57,379 bases of DNA from Bacteroidota bacterium (GCA_026391125.1 JAPLEO010000060.1:93817-151195), one strand, 5' to 3'; counted from the first letter of the stretch, positions 45,941 through 55,249 are shown. Numbers and translations are program-made. Notes: generated by a model not told the origin, from the sequence alone.

Positions 45941-46261
45941 ATGCTATCACAAAATTTGTTTGTACATCACGTTTATTTTTGGTTAGAGAATTCAGGATCG
46001 GAGGTTGATCGTGCTGCTTTGTTGGAGGGATTAAAAAAATTGAGTTCTGTTCCAACTATACAACAATTTCATATTGGTATACCTGCTGCAACAAACCGTG
46101 ACGTCATTGAAACAAGTTATGGTTGTTCTTGGTTAGCAATTTTTGCAAACCCCGAGGATCAGGATATCTATCAAACACACCCGATACACTTACACTTTAT
46201 TGAAACCTGTAAACATTTATGGAAAAAAGTGATTGTATATGATTCATTAGGAGGGTATTAA
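45941..46261 (+). CDS. Dabb-family (stress-responsive A/B barrel) protein
   Basis: 106 residues, a ferredoxin-like dimeric alpha/beta barrel. The start FVHHVYFWLEN and later WLAIFANPEDQDIYQTHPIHLHFIE with the family HPxH segment are typical. Small cytoplasmic protein often placed with sugar oxidoreductases; activity unknown. Followed by a strong terminator. Confidence 0.85.
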   Translation: MLSQNLFVHHVYFWLENSGSEVDRAALLEGLKKLSSVPTIQQFHIGIPAATNRDVIETSYGCSWLAIFANPEDQDIYQTHPIHLHFIETCKHLWKKVIVYDSLGGY

Positions 46262-46263
46262 AG

Positions 46264-46296
46264 AAAAAGGAGTTACATAATGTAGCTCCTTTTTTT
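46264..46296 (+). terminator. Intrinsic terminator after the Dabb gene
   Basis: 8-bp GC-containing stem (GGAGTTAC / GTAGCTCC, one G-U pair) extended by A-T pairs, 5-nt loop, then a run of T. It starts three bases after the stop codon. Confidence 0.85.
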
Positions 46297-46469
46297 AAAT
46301 ATTTTCTCCTCGGTGAAAACACCGAATTTTTCTCAGAAAAACACCTTCGTGCTTTTATTCAAAATAATATTTACAACTTTACAGTGTTGCTTTAAACCCG
46401 CCAGTGAATTCCATATCTAACTAATTGATGAGTTTAAAATCCAATTTATCTATGAAATTCCAATGGATC

Positions 46470-46823
46470 ATGAAATTGAAAACCAATTATTTTTTTACTA
46501 CTTTGATTGCCTTGCTAACTTTTGCAACAGTTTCTGAATTAAAAGCGCAGCCAAACACGTATGACACTTCCATCGGGATTACAAAATCAACTGATGAAGG
46601 GCTGTCTGTTATTAATGCCGTAATCATTTCAGAAACAACAGAATTAAAAGGCCTGAATGCAGAATACAAATGGATCAAAGAGCATTTTGTAAATTATAAA
46701 TTAAAAATGCAAACACTCAATATAGTAAATGATAAACCATACGACATCATTACAATCTTACAAGCAGACGGAAAAGAATTAAAGATCTACTTTAACATTG
46801 AAAGCTTTTACGGAAAGTTCTAA
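46470..46823 (+). CDS. Small secreted protein of unknown function
   Basis: 117 residues from the ATG at 46470 (MKLKTNYFFTTLIALLTFATV), which gives a normal signal peptide ending near LKAQ; ATGs at 46452 and 46428 are alternatives. The mature part (about 90 residues) is mixed alpha/beta with charged KGLNAEYKWIKEHF and a C-terminal DIITILQADGKELKIYFNIESFYGKF. I do not recognise the family. No Cys, no lipobox. It has its own terminator, shared with the convergent GH3 gene. Confidence 0.7.
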   Translation: MKLKTNYFFTTLIALLTFATVSELKAQPNTYDTSIGITKSTDEGLSVINAVIISETTELKGLNAEYKWIKEHFVNYKLKMQTLNIVNDKPYDIITILQADGKELKIYFNIESFYGKF

Positions 46824-46830
46824 ATAAAAT

Positions 46831-46863
46831 AAAAAAGAGGATCCCAATTAGATCCTCTTTTTT
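46831..46863. terminator. Bidirectional intrinsic terminator
   Basis: 13-bp stem AAAAAAGAGGATC / GATCCTCTTTTTT with a 7-nt loop. A and T runs on both sides let it serve the secreted-protein gene (plus) and the GH3 gene (minus). Confidence 0.88.
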
Positions 46864-46888
46864 ATTTTATTTAAGACATTGATAGTCC

Positions 46889-46914
46889 ATTTTTCACTTT
46901 TATCTTTTATCTTA
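46889..46914. repeat. 7-nt-unit polypurine element at the GH3 stop
   Basis: On the minus strand: GATAA, GATAAAA, GATAAAA, GTGAAAA, beginning four bases after the GH3 stop codon. Same family as the elements at 26508, 26596, 37199, 44583 and 45829. Confidence 0.72.
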
Positions 46915-46917
46915 TCC

Positions 46918-49188
46918 CTATTTGTTCCACACCACTTTTGCAGATGAAACTTCAGAAGAATTGGTACCTATTTGAATGATGAAATCACCCGCTTCCCAAA
47001 CCTTCTTTAGATCACTATTAAAGAATGATAATTGCTCAGGAGTGATTTCAAATTGAACAGTTTTAGTTTCACCTGATTTTAATGCAATTTTTTGGAAACC
47101 TTTCAGGTCTTTAACAGCGCGAGTAACAGAAGCAACTGGATCGCTGATATATAATTGCACAACTTCTTCACCAGCAAAGCTTCCTACATTTTTAATATCT
47201 ATAGAAGCAATTAATTTGTCGTTGCCAGTTAAATTGGTCTTATTCAGATGAATGGCACTATATTCAAATTTGGTGTAGCTCAAACCAAAACCAAATGGAA
47301 ACAATGGATCATTCGATTCATCTAAATAATTAGATTTGAATTTATGCCCACCTGTGCCATCATAAGGTCGTCCTGTATTTTTATGATTATAATAAATAGG
47401 GATCTGACCCACCGATCTTGGGAATGTGGCAGTGATTTTTCCAGAAGGATTATAATTTCCAAACAATACATCAGCCACAGCATTACCAGCTTCTGTTCCC
47501 GGAGCCCATGCCTCTAATATTGCAGTAGCATGTTGCTTCTCCCAAACTAATGTAAGCGGTCTTCCATTAATCAATACTATAACTAATGGCTTTCCTAGTT
47601 CAGATAAAGCTTTTAATAGTGCTTGCTGACTAGTAGGAATACTGATATCTGCTCTGCTTGATGACTCACCAGACATATCTGAAGATTCACCAACAACTGC
47701 AACGATTACATCTGATTTTTTTGCAGCTTCTACTGCTTCACTAATCATTTCTGCAGGAGATTTACTATCCACGTCAACTTGAACGCCGAGTGCATTTACA
47801 TTTTTTGCAAACTCAGCATCGTCTGTAATATTGGAGCCTTTTGCATAAATGATATTGGCACTACTACCAACTGCATTTTTAATTCCGTCAAACACACTTA
47901 CTGATTTTTCCCAATCTCCAGCTACCACCCATGTACCCAACATATTTCTACGGTTATGCGCTAATGGGCCTACCAACGCAATGGTACCAGTTTTCTTTAA
48001 TGGCAAAACCTGATGATAGTTTTGCAACAACACCATGCTATGAGCAGCCATATTTCTAGCGATGGTTCGATTCTCAGCACTTAAAATATCTTTTGCAGGA
48101 CGAGACTCATCGATATAACGATATGGATCATCAAACAAACCCAGTTTATATTTCGCTTCAAGAATACGTAAACATGCCTGGTCAATATCTGCCATTGAAA
48201 CCTTCCCTTCTTTCAATGATTTCTGTAAGGTTGTAAGCATTCCCTCTCCCACCATATCCATATCCAAACCTGCTTTCAATGCTCTTGCAGATACTGTTTG
48301 CAAATCACCAATACCGTGAGCTGTCATTTCATTCACCGAAGTATAATCAGAAACTACAAATCCCTTGAAGCCCCATTGCTTGCGCAATAAATCTGTTAGC
48401 AACCATTGATTAGCCGTAGCTGGCACACCATCAATTTCATTGAAAGAACTCATCATACTTCCAGCTCCAGCATCCACTGCAGCTTTGTAGGGAGGCAAAT
48501 AGTATTCATACATTTTGATCTTACTCATATCAACTGTATTATACTCGCGACCAGCTTCAGCACCACCATATAAAGCAAAGTGTTTTACACATGCCATCAT
48601 GGTATTATTCAATGAAAGTGATTTTCCTTGATAGCCTCGTACAATTGCTTTTGCAATTTCACCACCTAAATAAGGATCTTCCCCTGAACCTTCTGAGATC
48701 CTTCCCCAGCGTGCATCGCGTGCGATGTCTACCATCGGAGAAAAGGCCCAATTCAAACCATCAGCAGTAGCTTCTTTGGCAGCCATCGCTGCTGCATTTT
48801 GTATCATACCCAAATCCCAGGATGCTGAAATAGCTAATGGTATGGGATAAATGGTTTTATGACCATGAATCACATCCAACCCAAAAATCATGGGAATATG
48901 CAATCTTGATTCTTTTACTGCAAGGTCTTGTGCCTTACGAACTTTTTCAGGAGAGTAGATCCCGAACAAACCTCCCACCAGACCTTTTTTAATTTTCCCT
49001 TCTACATCTGTACTCACCACTGAGCCAGTCATAGCTGCACCTCCCGGTATTATTAAATTTAATTGCCCAATTTTTTCTTCGAGAGTCATCTTGGCCATCA
49101 ATGCCTTGGCTTTAGCCGTGAGATCGCTTTGTGAAAATGACAACTGTGCAATTAATAAAGATGCAATAATAGCAATAGACCTTTTCAT
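46918..49188 (-). CDS. bglX: Periplasmic beta-glucosidase, GH3 family (second copy)
   Basis: 756 residues from the ATG at 49186-49188 (MKRSIAIIASLL, clear signal peptide to QLSFSQ); the open frame upstream overlaps the previous gene and is ignored. VKHFALYGG and GFKGFVVSDY with nucleophile Asp281, alpha/beta sandwich, and FnIII-like end. The full BglX architecture; clearly diverged from the GH3 at 4556-6799. It is 10 bp downstream of the Tat-exported TIM-barrel protein, so the two form a unit. Confidence 0.92.
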   Translation of the reverse strand: MKRSIAIIASLLIAQLSFSQSDLTAKAKALMAKMTLEEKIGQLNLIIPGGAAMTGSVVSTDVEGKIKKGLVGGLFGIYSPEKVRKAQDLAVKESRLHIPMIFGLDVIHGHKTIYPIPLAISASWDLGMIQNAAAMAAKEATADGLNWAFSPMVDIARDARWGRISEGSGEDPYLGGEIAKAIVRGYQGKSLSLNNTMMACVKHFALYGGAEAGREYNTVDMSKIKMYEYYLPPYKAAVDAGAGSMMSSFNEIDGVPATANQWLLTDLLRKQWGFKGFVVSDYTSVNEMTAHGIGDLQTVSARALKAGLDMDMVGEGMLTTLQKSLKEGKVSMADIDQACLRILEAKYKLGLFDDPYRYIDESRPAKDILSAENRTIARNMAAHSMVLLQNYHQVLPLKKTGTIALVGPLAHNRRNMLGTWVVAGDWEKSVSVFDGIKNAVGSSANIIYAKGSNITDDAEFAKNVNALGVQVDVDSKSPAEMISEAVEAAKKSDVIVAVVGESSDMSGESSSRADISIPTSQQALLKALSELGKPLVIVLINGRPLTLVWEKQHATAILEAWAPGTEAGNAVADVLFGNYNPSGKITATFPRSVGQIPIYYNHKNTGRPYDGTGGHKFKSNYLDESNDPLFPFGFGLSYTKFEYSAIHLNKTNLTGNDKLIASIDIKNVGSFAGEEVVQLYISDPVASVTRAVKDLKGFQKIALKSGETKTVQFEITPEQLSFFNSDLKKVWEAGDFIIQIGTNSSEVSSAKVVWNK

Positions 49189-49198
49189 TTTTTTCTTA

Positions 49199-50131
49199 TT
49201 AAGGATGCAATAATTTGTGTAAATAATTGTAGCTATTGGTGATGTTCTCAATCGGATTTGGAGCACCGTCCTGTTCTATAAAAAAGTATTTCATTCCAGC
49301 ATCAGAGGCATGATCAAATATTCTTTTGAAATCGAAATCTCCTTTTCCAACTTCTAATACTTTCTCGCGATCTTTATCCAGATCTTTTACATGCCATAAA
49401 TGAAATCTTCCTTTATTGGCTTTGAACATTTCTACCGGATCTTTTCCAGCTTTCATGGCCCAAGCTAAATCCAATTCCATCTTAACCAATGCAGGATCAG
49501 TTTGAGATAATAATAAATCATAGGGAACAACTCCCTCAACTGTTTTAAACTCAGCGTCGTGGTTATGATAAGCAAATAATAACCCTGCTTTTTTTGCAGC
49601 AACGGATGTTTTATTTAAAGTTTCTATGGAAGCTTTTATTTCATCCAATGTACCAATCGGAGTATTTGCACAAACTAAATATGTTACACCACCCTCAGCT
49701 GCCATATCAACCAATTCTTGATAGTTGTCGCGTAAATTTTTCATTGGCGGAATTACCATAGGTTTACCATCTGTACCTAATGGCATTTTTGCACCAGCAG
49801 GCATTTTAAAAGGAGCCCCTAATACATGATGCGAACGCCATACCATTCCTAAATTCTTCAATGTTTCAGCAAATTCTTTTGGTTTCATTCCATAAAGACC
49901 ACCCAATTTGCTAAACGCAGATTCTATTTCCTTATATCCAACTTTAGAAATCTTCTCTAAATACCCTTTGGGATCATTGTCTAATACGCCAAATAAGGTA
50001 AACAGTTGCAACCCTTCATTGGGAATTTTCGATTTTTTGAAAAATTCATTACCGAAAACTTGGTTCTGAAACAAAACAGAACCCAGGCCTAGAGCAGCAG
50101 TCTGTTTTAAAAACTTTCTACGTTGATTCAT
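49199..50131 (-). CDS. Tat-exported sugar-phosphate isomerase/epimerase-like TIM-barrel protein
   Basis: 310 residues. Twin-arginine leader NQRRKFLKQTAALGLGSVLF. AP-endonuclease-2/xylose-isomerase-like barrel: GYKEIESAF, WRSHHVLG, YLVCANTPIG, FAYHNHDAEF (metal His), KMELDLAWAMKAGKDP, FHLWHVKDLD and a final FFIEQDGA. Such exported relatives of xylose isomerase and 3-dehydro-sugar enzymes occur with Gfo/Idh/MocA proteins and may act on 3-keto-glycosides. The exact reaction is unknown. Confidence 0.88.
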   Translation of the reverse strand: MNQRRKFLKQTAALGLGSVLFQNQVFGNEFFKKSKIPNEGLQLFTLFGVLDNDPKGYLEKISKVGYKEIESAFSKLGGLYGMKPKEFAETLKNLGMVWRSHHVLGAPFKMPAGAKMPLGTDGKPMVIPPMKNLRDNYQELVDMAAEGGVTYLVCANTPIGTLDEIKASIETLNKTSVAAKKAGLLFAYHNHDAEFKTVEGVVPYDLLLSQTDPALVKMELDLAWAMKAGKDPVEMFKANKGRFHLWHVKDLDKDREKVLEVGKGDFDFKRIFDHASDAGMKYFFIEQDGAPNPIENITNSYNYLHKLLHP

Positions 50132-50264
50132 TTAATTTGATTTAATAGTGGCAGGAAGGAATTGCAATCGTTTACGTTCATTGCGTCGAACTGACACAAT
50201 GATACAAATACTTAATCAAAAAAGGAAATAAATCGGGAGGGAATTTGTCTTATTTTCGAGCAAC

Positions 50265-51038
50265 ATGACACCCCAGAAAACTTTTAGAGAAACAATTGCT
50301 GAAGGCGAGGCATTATTCCAGCCTTCTGTATCCTTGGATTGTGTCATTTTTGGATTTCATGAAAACGAGTTAAAAGTTTTACTAGTAAAAGCTAAAGCTT
50401 CAGAACATTGGGCTCTTCCTGGTGGATTTGTATTTAAAGAGGAAGATTTGGACGATGCCGCCATCCGTGTGTTAAAAGAAAGAACAGGGCTGAATGATAT
50501 TTTTTTACAGCAATTTCATGTGTTTGGATCAGCTAAACGTTCAGACTGGAATGTACATCGTACCAATTTTAAAAAAGACGGCATTGAAATCGGACCAGAC
50601 CATTGGCTTCTCAAACGATTCATTACGGTTGGCTACTATGCCCTGGTAGAATTTGCGCACGTTAAACCAACACTAGATACCAGCTCAGACGCCTGTACTT
50701 GGTGGGATTTAAATGACATACAAGAATTGTTCATGGATCATAAACAGATTCTAGATAGTGCTCTTGATACTCTTAGATTGCAATTAAACCATTTACCAAT
50801 TGGTTATAATTTATTGCCTCAGAAATTCACCATGCCAGAATTACAAAAGCTCTATGAAACCATTTTAAACAAATCATTGGACCGTAGAAATTTTCAACGT
50901 AGAATGACGGGATTTGGCATTTTAAAAAGGTTGAAAGAAACCCGCAAAGGTGGCGCCCATCGTGCACCATTCTTATATTCATTTGATATGCGCAAATACC
51001 GTAAAGCATTAAAACAAGGGCTTTACGGAGGCTGGTAA
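50265..51038 (+). CDS. Nudix-like sensor domain with C-terminal winged helix (NrtR/AraR-type regulator)
   Basis: 257 residues. N-terminal Nudix fold (about 20-150: WALPGGFVFKEEDLDDAAIRVLKERTGL). The Nudix box lacks catalytic glutamates: R-V-L-K-E-R in place of R-E-x-x-E-E, so it should bind rather than hydrolyse. The C-terminal winged helix covers about 165-255 (QKLYETILNKSLDRRNFQRRMTGFGIL). In Bacteroides this architecture includes the arabinose regulator AraR. Located beside the second sugar cluster, so local sugar control is likely. The ligand is unknown. Confidence 0.87.
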   Translation: MTPQKTFRETIAEGEALFQPSVSLDCVIFGFHENELKVLLVKAKASEHWALPGGFVFKEEDLDDAAIRVLKERTGLNDIFLQQFHVFGSAKRSDWNVHRTNFKKDGIEIGPDHWLLKRFITVGYYALVEFAHVKPTLDTSSDACTWWDLNDIQELFMDHKQILDSALDTLRLQLNHLPIGYNLLPQKFTMPELQKLYETILNKSLDRRNFQRRMTGFGILKRLKETRKGGAHRAPFLYSFDMRKYRKALKQGLYGGW

Positions 51039-51054
51039 ATTCAATTAATAAACC

Positions 51055-51741
51055 ATGTCAGCATTAATTAAAGCAATCATATTTGACCTTGATGGTGTTA
51101 TCATCGACTCCAACCCTGCCATTATCGAATTCTGGGAAGGCTGGGCTAAGCAGGAAGGCTTTGTTTTGAACGATGCGATGATCCGAGAATGGGTATTTGG
51201 CAGAAAGGTTTCTGCAACAATTGATGGACTATTTTCGAATCTTACAAATGAAAGAAAAAAAGAGATTGAACAAGCTGGCTATTTATTTGATCAGGCCATG
51301 CAACCTTCAGGAATTTTAGGTATTCAAAAATTCATAGAAAGTTTAACCGAAGTTCATTTTATTCTTGGGGTTGCCACTAGTTCACATCACGCTAGAATGT
51401 TGCAAATGCTAGAAAGGGTTGGCGTTGCAAATCACTTTATACATTTTGTTACTGCGCATGATGTAAGTAAGGGTAAACCCGATCCCGAACCCTATTTAAA
51501 AATGGCAGAAAAATTGTGTATCGACGCTGCCCATTGTTTGGTTTTTGAAGATGCCAATAGCGGGGTACAATCTGCGAAATCTGCAGGTATGCAAATTATT
51601 GGTATCGGTAATGATATTACAAGAGATGAGCTGCTATTGCACGGGGCAATGGAAGTAATTGCCGACTTCACAGAAATAAAACTCTTGACAAATCAATTAC
51701 TCACCCTCAATGGAAATACTTATTTATTAGAAACTTATTAA
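51055..51741 (+). CDS. HAD-superfamily hydrolase (beta-phosphoglucomutase/sugar phosphatase type)
   Basis: 228 residues. Motif I FDLDGVIIDS (nucleophile Asp), helical cap about 18-85, motif II VATSSHH, motif III Lys in SKGKPDPEPY, and motif IV FEDANSGVQSA. Subfamily IA with a four-helix cap: phosphatase or phosphomutase on a small sugar phosphate. It is 16 bp after the Nudix-like regulator, probably the same transcript. Its stop overlaps that of cmk by four bases, convergent. Confidence 0.9.
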   Translation: MSALIKAIIFDLDGVIIDSNPAIIEFWEGWAKQEGFVLNDAMIREWVFGRKVSATIDGLFSNLTNERKKEIEQAGYLFDQAMQPSGILGIQKFIESLTEVHFILGVATSSHHARMLQMLERVGVANHFIHFVTAHDVSKGKPDPEPYLKMAEKLCIDAAHCLVFEDANSGVQSAKSAGMQIIGIGNDITRDELLLHGAMEVIADFTEIKLLTNQLLTLNGNTYLLETY

Positions 51742-52424
51742 TGTGCTTTTACGATCATTTCTTTCGCCCATTTAAGTACCACTTCTAATTGTTCTTCACG
51801 AGTAAGATTTGTATTATCTAATTCAATTGCATCATCAGCTTTTCTAAGCGGACTAACTTCCCGGTGACTATCAATATAATCGCGCGATTCCAAGTTGTTT
51901 TTAACGTCCTCAATAGTAATATTTGGATTTTTTTCGAACATTTCTTTATACCTGCGCTCTACACGAATTGCAGGATCGGCTACTACAAATATTTTTAATT
52001 CTGCATGAGGAAATACAGTTGTTCCAATATCTCTTCCGTCCATGACAATTCCTTTTTTGTTACCCATCAATTGCTGCTGAGCAACAGCAAATTCGCGAAC
52101 TTCTCTTACGGCTGAAACTGCACTAACATTATCACTTACAGGCATTTCCCTGATCGGTACTTCTACATTTTCATGATTCAAATACATATCTGATCTCCCA
52201 GAACTTGAATTAAATTGAAAATCAAGAGTAATCTGTTTTAATGCGCTAACAACTTCTTCCTGGTGATTCCAATCAATTCGATGAGTAAGAAAATAATGTG
52301 TAATGGCTCGATACATGGCACCTGAATCAATAAATACATAATTCAATTCATTGGCTAATTGGCGCGCTAATGTGCTTTTGCCACAAGATGAAAATCCGTC
52401 TAATGTGATAATAATTTTTCCCAT
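51738..52424 (-). CDS. cmk: Cytidylate kinase
   Basis: 228 residues, NMP kinase. P-loop GFSSCGKST, FIDSGAMYRA, the CMP-binding insert, VVMDGRDIGTTVFPHA and YIDSHREVSPLRKADDAIELD. Phosphorylates CMP and dCMP in pyrimidine nucleotide synthesis. Cytoplasmic; length and motifs are standard. Confidence 0.94.
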   Translation of the reverse strand: MGKIIITLDGFSSCGKSTLARQLANELNYVFIDSGAMYRAITHYFLTHRIDWNHQEEVVSALKQITLDFQFNSSSGRSDMYLNHENVEVPIREMPVSDNVSAVSAVREVREFAVAQQQLMGNKKGIVMDGRDIGTTVFPHAELKIFVVADPAIRVERRYKEMFEKNPNITIEDVKNNLESRDYIDSHREVSPLRKADDAIELDNTNLTREEQLEVVLKWAKEMIVKAH

Positions 52425-52504
52425 ACTTCTTCGGCCTTCCCGTTGGTTTAATTAGAGCAAAGTTGCAATAAAAAAAAGGTTTTTCAAACTAATCAGCACG
52501 TCTA

Positions 52505-53413
52505 TTATTTCAAGCCTGCAAACAGATTGGGATAGTCTGATATAATGCCATGTACACCCATTTTTTTCAATTCTTGCATTCTCGGTAAATCATTGACTGT
52601 CCAAGGGATGATTTGAATTCCCGCATCACGACATTGTTTTACCAGCAAATCCGTTACAAGTATATGCGCTGGGCTATAAATTGTGGGCAAAAATCCAAGG
52701 TCTTTTAATTGCAAGGCAAAGGGCTTTTTATCGAAGTCTTCAATCAATAATGCAGTTTTAAAGTTGGGATATTTGAGGTGTAAATATTGGAGCGTTCTAA
52801 TATCGAAGGATTGAATAATGACTTTATCCTCCATCTTTTTAGATTGAATAACAGCTACTAATAAATCAACAAATTCATTTGGACCGGGATGATACAAACC
52901 GTCGGTCTTACTATTTGTTTTCGTTTCAATATTGAATTGAGGGATAGCAAGGTGCTTTTGTAAACAATAAGATTGCACCGTATCAAATAAATTCGCAAGC
53001 AATGGTTTATGTGTCGCCAGTTTTAGTTGATTCGGAAATCTAGGATGCGGCTTTAATCCCACATCATATTTTTGTATCTCTGTAAAATTCATCTGATACA
53101 TATTAAAATTCTTCTCTACAGATTCCTCAATAAAACTTCCATCCGGCTTTGTTGTGATCTCGTGATTAAAAAAAGGTTCATGGCTTAAAAAAACTTGGCC
53201 ATCCTTGCTAATAGATGCATCCATCTCTAAAGTGGTTACACCTAAATCAATCGCTTTAAGCATGGCAGGAATAGTATTCTCTGGCATCAATCCTCTACAA
53301 CCACGATGCCCCTCTTTATCAAATACCGTTTCTCCAAAACCTTTACTATGAGGCAGTTTGGTTGACATACAAGAAATACTTAAGAAGATGATTAAAATGC
53401 GAAAAGATTTCAT
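52505..53413 (-). CDS. Glycerophosphodiester phosphodiesterase
   Basis: 302 residues with an N-terminal hydrophobic signal (possible lipobox LSISC, Cys15). GDPD motifs: GHRGCRGLMPENTIPAMLKAIDLGVTTLEMDASISKDGQVFLSHEPFF, covering the first catalytic His, the Glu/Asp metal ligands and the second His; the barrel ends IPWTVNDLPRMQELKKMGVHGIISDYP. Hydrolyses glycerophosphodiesters to glycerol-3-phosphate and an alcohol outside the cytoplasm. Its ATG overlaps the PaiB-like stop. Confidence 0.92.
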   Translation of the reverse strand: MKSFRILIIFLSISCMSTKLPHSKGFGETVFDKEGHRGCRGLMPENTIPAMLKAIDLGVTTLEMDASISKDGQVFLSHEPFFNHEITTKPDGSFIEESVEKNFNMYQMNFTEIQKYDVGLKPHPRFPNQLKLATHKPLLANLFDTVQSYCLQKHLAIPQFNIETKTNSKTDGLYHPGPNEFVDLLVAVIQSKKMEDKVIIQSFDIRTLQYLHLKYPNFKTALLIEDFDKKPFALQLKDLGFLPTIYSPAHILVTDLLVKQCRDAGIQIIPWTVNDLPRMQELKKMGVHGIISDYPNLFAGLK

Positions 53414-54042
53414 TAATCAGGAATTTGATGGCTATTTTTTTTCATTTCCTCAGCAACAGTTATTGAAGCAAGATCACCTTTCTCTAGTTGCTCAACTATA
53501 TTATGATAGCTTTTCTTATTACGATTCTGACTCATTTTAAAAACGTGTTGCAGATCTGTTATTTCAATTTCTAAAGCCACAATTGCCTTCATATTTGTTT
53601 TCATGTATTCATCTGAAAGGTTTTTAACCTGTGAAGCTGAATCAGGATCTTTTTCAAAATGTGCTGTAAGTTTGGTTAACAGTTCAAATAACTCCTGTTC
53701 TGATAAAAATCGCAATTGCCCCTTCGCATGAACAGCTTGATAATTCCAAGTACTTCCTCGATCATCGTTATGATACCAGCTTGAACTCACATAGGCGTTA
53801 GCACCTTGAAATATCACTAGCACATGGGCATTGTTTTCAAAAGCCAAATGGTGATCCTGCTTTCGCATGATATGCGCCTGCAGGTATAATTTTTCATCGC
53901 GTTCTACCATCAATACTGGCACGTGCGTTGCTACTGGTAAATTGTTTTTGTCAATTCCACAGATGGTCACAAAAGGATGGGCTTTCATAAAAGCCAACAC
54001 TTCTGAGTTTTCGTTTGCTTTAAAATATGGGACATGATACAT
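53413..54042 (-). CDS. FMN-binding negative transcriptional regulator (PaiB-like)
   Basis: 209 residues with the split-barrel flavin-binding fold. The start MYHVPYFKANENSEVLAFMKAHPFVTI, ATHVPVL and later SSWYHNDDRGSTWNYQAVHAKGQL are typical PaiB blocks. Bacillus PaiB represses degradative genes; in Bacteroidota it is generally a flavin-binding protein of unknown target. Translationally coupled (1-nt overlap) to the GDPD gene. Confidence 0.9.
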   Translation of the reverse strand: MYHVPYFKANENSEVLAFMKAHPFVTICGIDKNNLPVATHVPVLMVERDEKLYLQAHIMRKQDHHLAFENNAHVLVIFQGANAYVSSSWYHNDDRGSTWNYQAVHAKGQLRFLSEQELFELLTKLTAHFEKDPDSASQVKNLSDEYMKTNMKAIVALEIEITDLQHVFKMSQNRNKKSYHNIVEQLEKGDLASITVAEEMKKNSHQIPD

Positions 54043-54060
54043 GCTTCGAATTTAAACATA

Positions 54061-54095
54061 AAAAAGCTCCCTACATTTTTTTGTAGAGAGCTTTT
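54061..54095 (-). terminator. Intrinsic terminator after the Mrp/ApbC gene
   Basis: Stem AAAAGCTC-CCTACA / TGTAGA-GAGCTTTT with one internal mismatch and a T-rich loop, 23 bp after the Mrp stop, between the convergent-free minus-strand genes. A/T flanks on both sides. Confidence 0.7.
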
Positions 54096-54117
54096 ACACA
54101 ACTTAAAAACTATATAA

Positions 54118-55215
54118 CTACTGTTCAGTAATCGTAATCGTTTGGGTTTTGGGCATTTCTGCATTACGCATGGCTATATTTCTAACCGTAGCGGAGGTAA
54201 AATCGCGGAAAGCCTTTTTGCTGATTTCATCGTTACCTACCATGGATGGCACACCCGCATCTCCGCCTTCGCGGATCGACTGTACCAAAGGAATTTGACC
54301 TAAGAAAGATAAATCGTACTCATCAGCCAAACGTTTACCTCCTTCTTTTCCAAATAAATAGTATTTATTATCGGGCAATTCTGCAGGAGTAAAATAACTC
54401 ATATTCTCAACCAACCCAATAATTGGAACATTGATCTGAGCCTGCCCAAACATTGCAATTCCCTTCTTCGCATCAGCAAGCGCCACATTTTGTGGAGTTG
54501 TAACTATTACAACACCTGTAACCGGCACTGTTTGCATTAATGTTAGATGAATATCACCGGTACCTGGAGGCATATCTACGATCAAATAATCTAATTCGCC
54601 CCAATCTACATCGGTCACAAACTGGCGCATAGCACTACTAGCCATTGGGCCGCGCCATACTACAGCATTTTTTTCGTCAACCAGCAACCCAATACTCATG
54701 AGCGTTATACCATGTTTTTGTAAAGGAATGATCATACCCTTTCCGTTAACGTCTTTCATTAATGGACGTTCTCCTCGAACACCAAACATGATCGGAACAC
54801 TTGGTCCATATATATCTGCATCCATCAAACCCACAGTTGCACCACCTTCTGCCAAAGCCAAAGCAAGGTTAGCCGAAACAGTGCTTTTCCCTACGCCACC
54901 TTTACCGCTCACAACGGCTATGATATTCTTAACCCCAGCCAGTACCTCTTTATTATCCTTACGAATGCTAGAAGTATTTGAAGTGAAATTCACAGTAATC
55001 TCAGCCGCTTTATTCACTAATATTTTGATGGCGTTCTCACTTGCAGTTCGCATCATGTCCTTCATTGGGCATGCTGGAGTGGTTAAAACAATGGTAAAAC
55101 TTACCTTATTACCATCCACTGTTAAATCCTTAATCATGTTTAAAGTAACCAGGTCTTTACCTAAATCAGGCTCCTGCACATTACTCAAAGCCTGTAAAAT
55201 AGCCGCTTCTGTCAT
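54118..55215 (-). CDS. apbC: Mrp/NBP35-type P-loop iron-sulfur carrier (ApbC)
   Basis: 365 residues from the ATG at 55213-55215, preceded by an in-frame GTG. The N-terminal DUF59/MIP18 domain covers about 3-90 (VQEPDLGKDLVTLNMIKD, TTPACPMKDM). The P-loop GKGGVGKSTVSANLA follows near 108, with MDADIYGPSVPIMFG and DMPPGTGDIHLTLMQ. The fusion is standard for Mrp. It carries Fe-S clusters to apoproteins. A -7 element TAACTTTG lies at 55250-55257 on the minus strand. Confidence 0.93.
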   Translation of the reverse strand: MTEAAILQALSNVQEPDLGKDLVTLNMIKDLTVDGNKVSFTIVLTTPACPMKDMMRTASENAIKILVNKAAEITVNFTSNTSSIRKDNKEVLAGVKNIIAVVSGKGGVGKSTVSANLALALAEGGATVGLMDADIYGPSVPIMFGVRGERPLMKDVNGKGMIIPLQKHGITLMSIGLLVDEKNAVVWRGPMASSAMRQFVTDVDWGELDYLIVDMPPGTGDIHLTLMQTVPVTGVVIVTTPQNVALADAKKGIAMFGQAQINVPIIGLVENMSYFTPAELPDNKYYLFGKEGGKRLADEYDLSFLGQIPLVQSIREGGDAGVPSMVGNDEISKKAFRDFTSATVRNIAMRNAEMPKTQTITITEQ

Positions 55216-55249
55216 CACGAAAGTTTTTGTTAAAAAAGAAAATACCGCG

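Noticed and set aside
49189..49266. Upstream extension of the second GH3 gene
   Set aside because: It overlaps the Tat-exported protein gene, and a proper signal peptide begins only at 49188.
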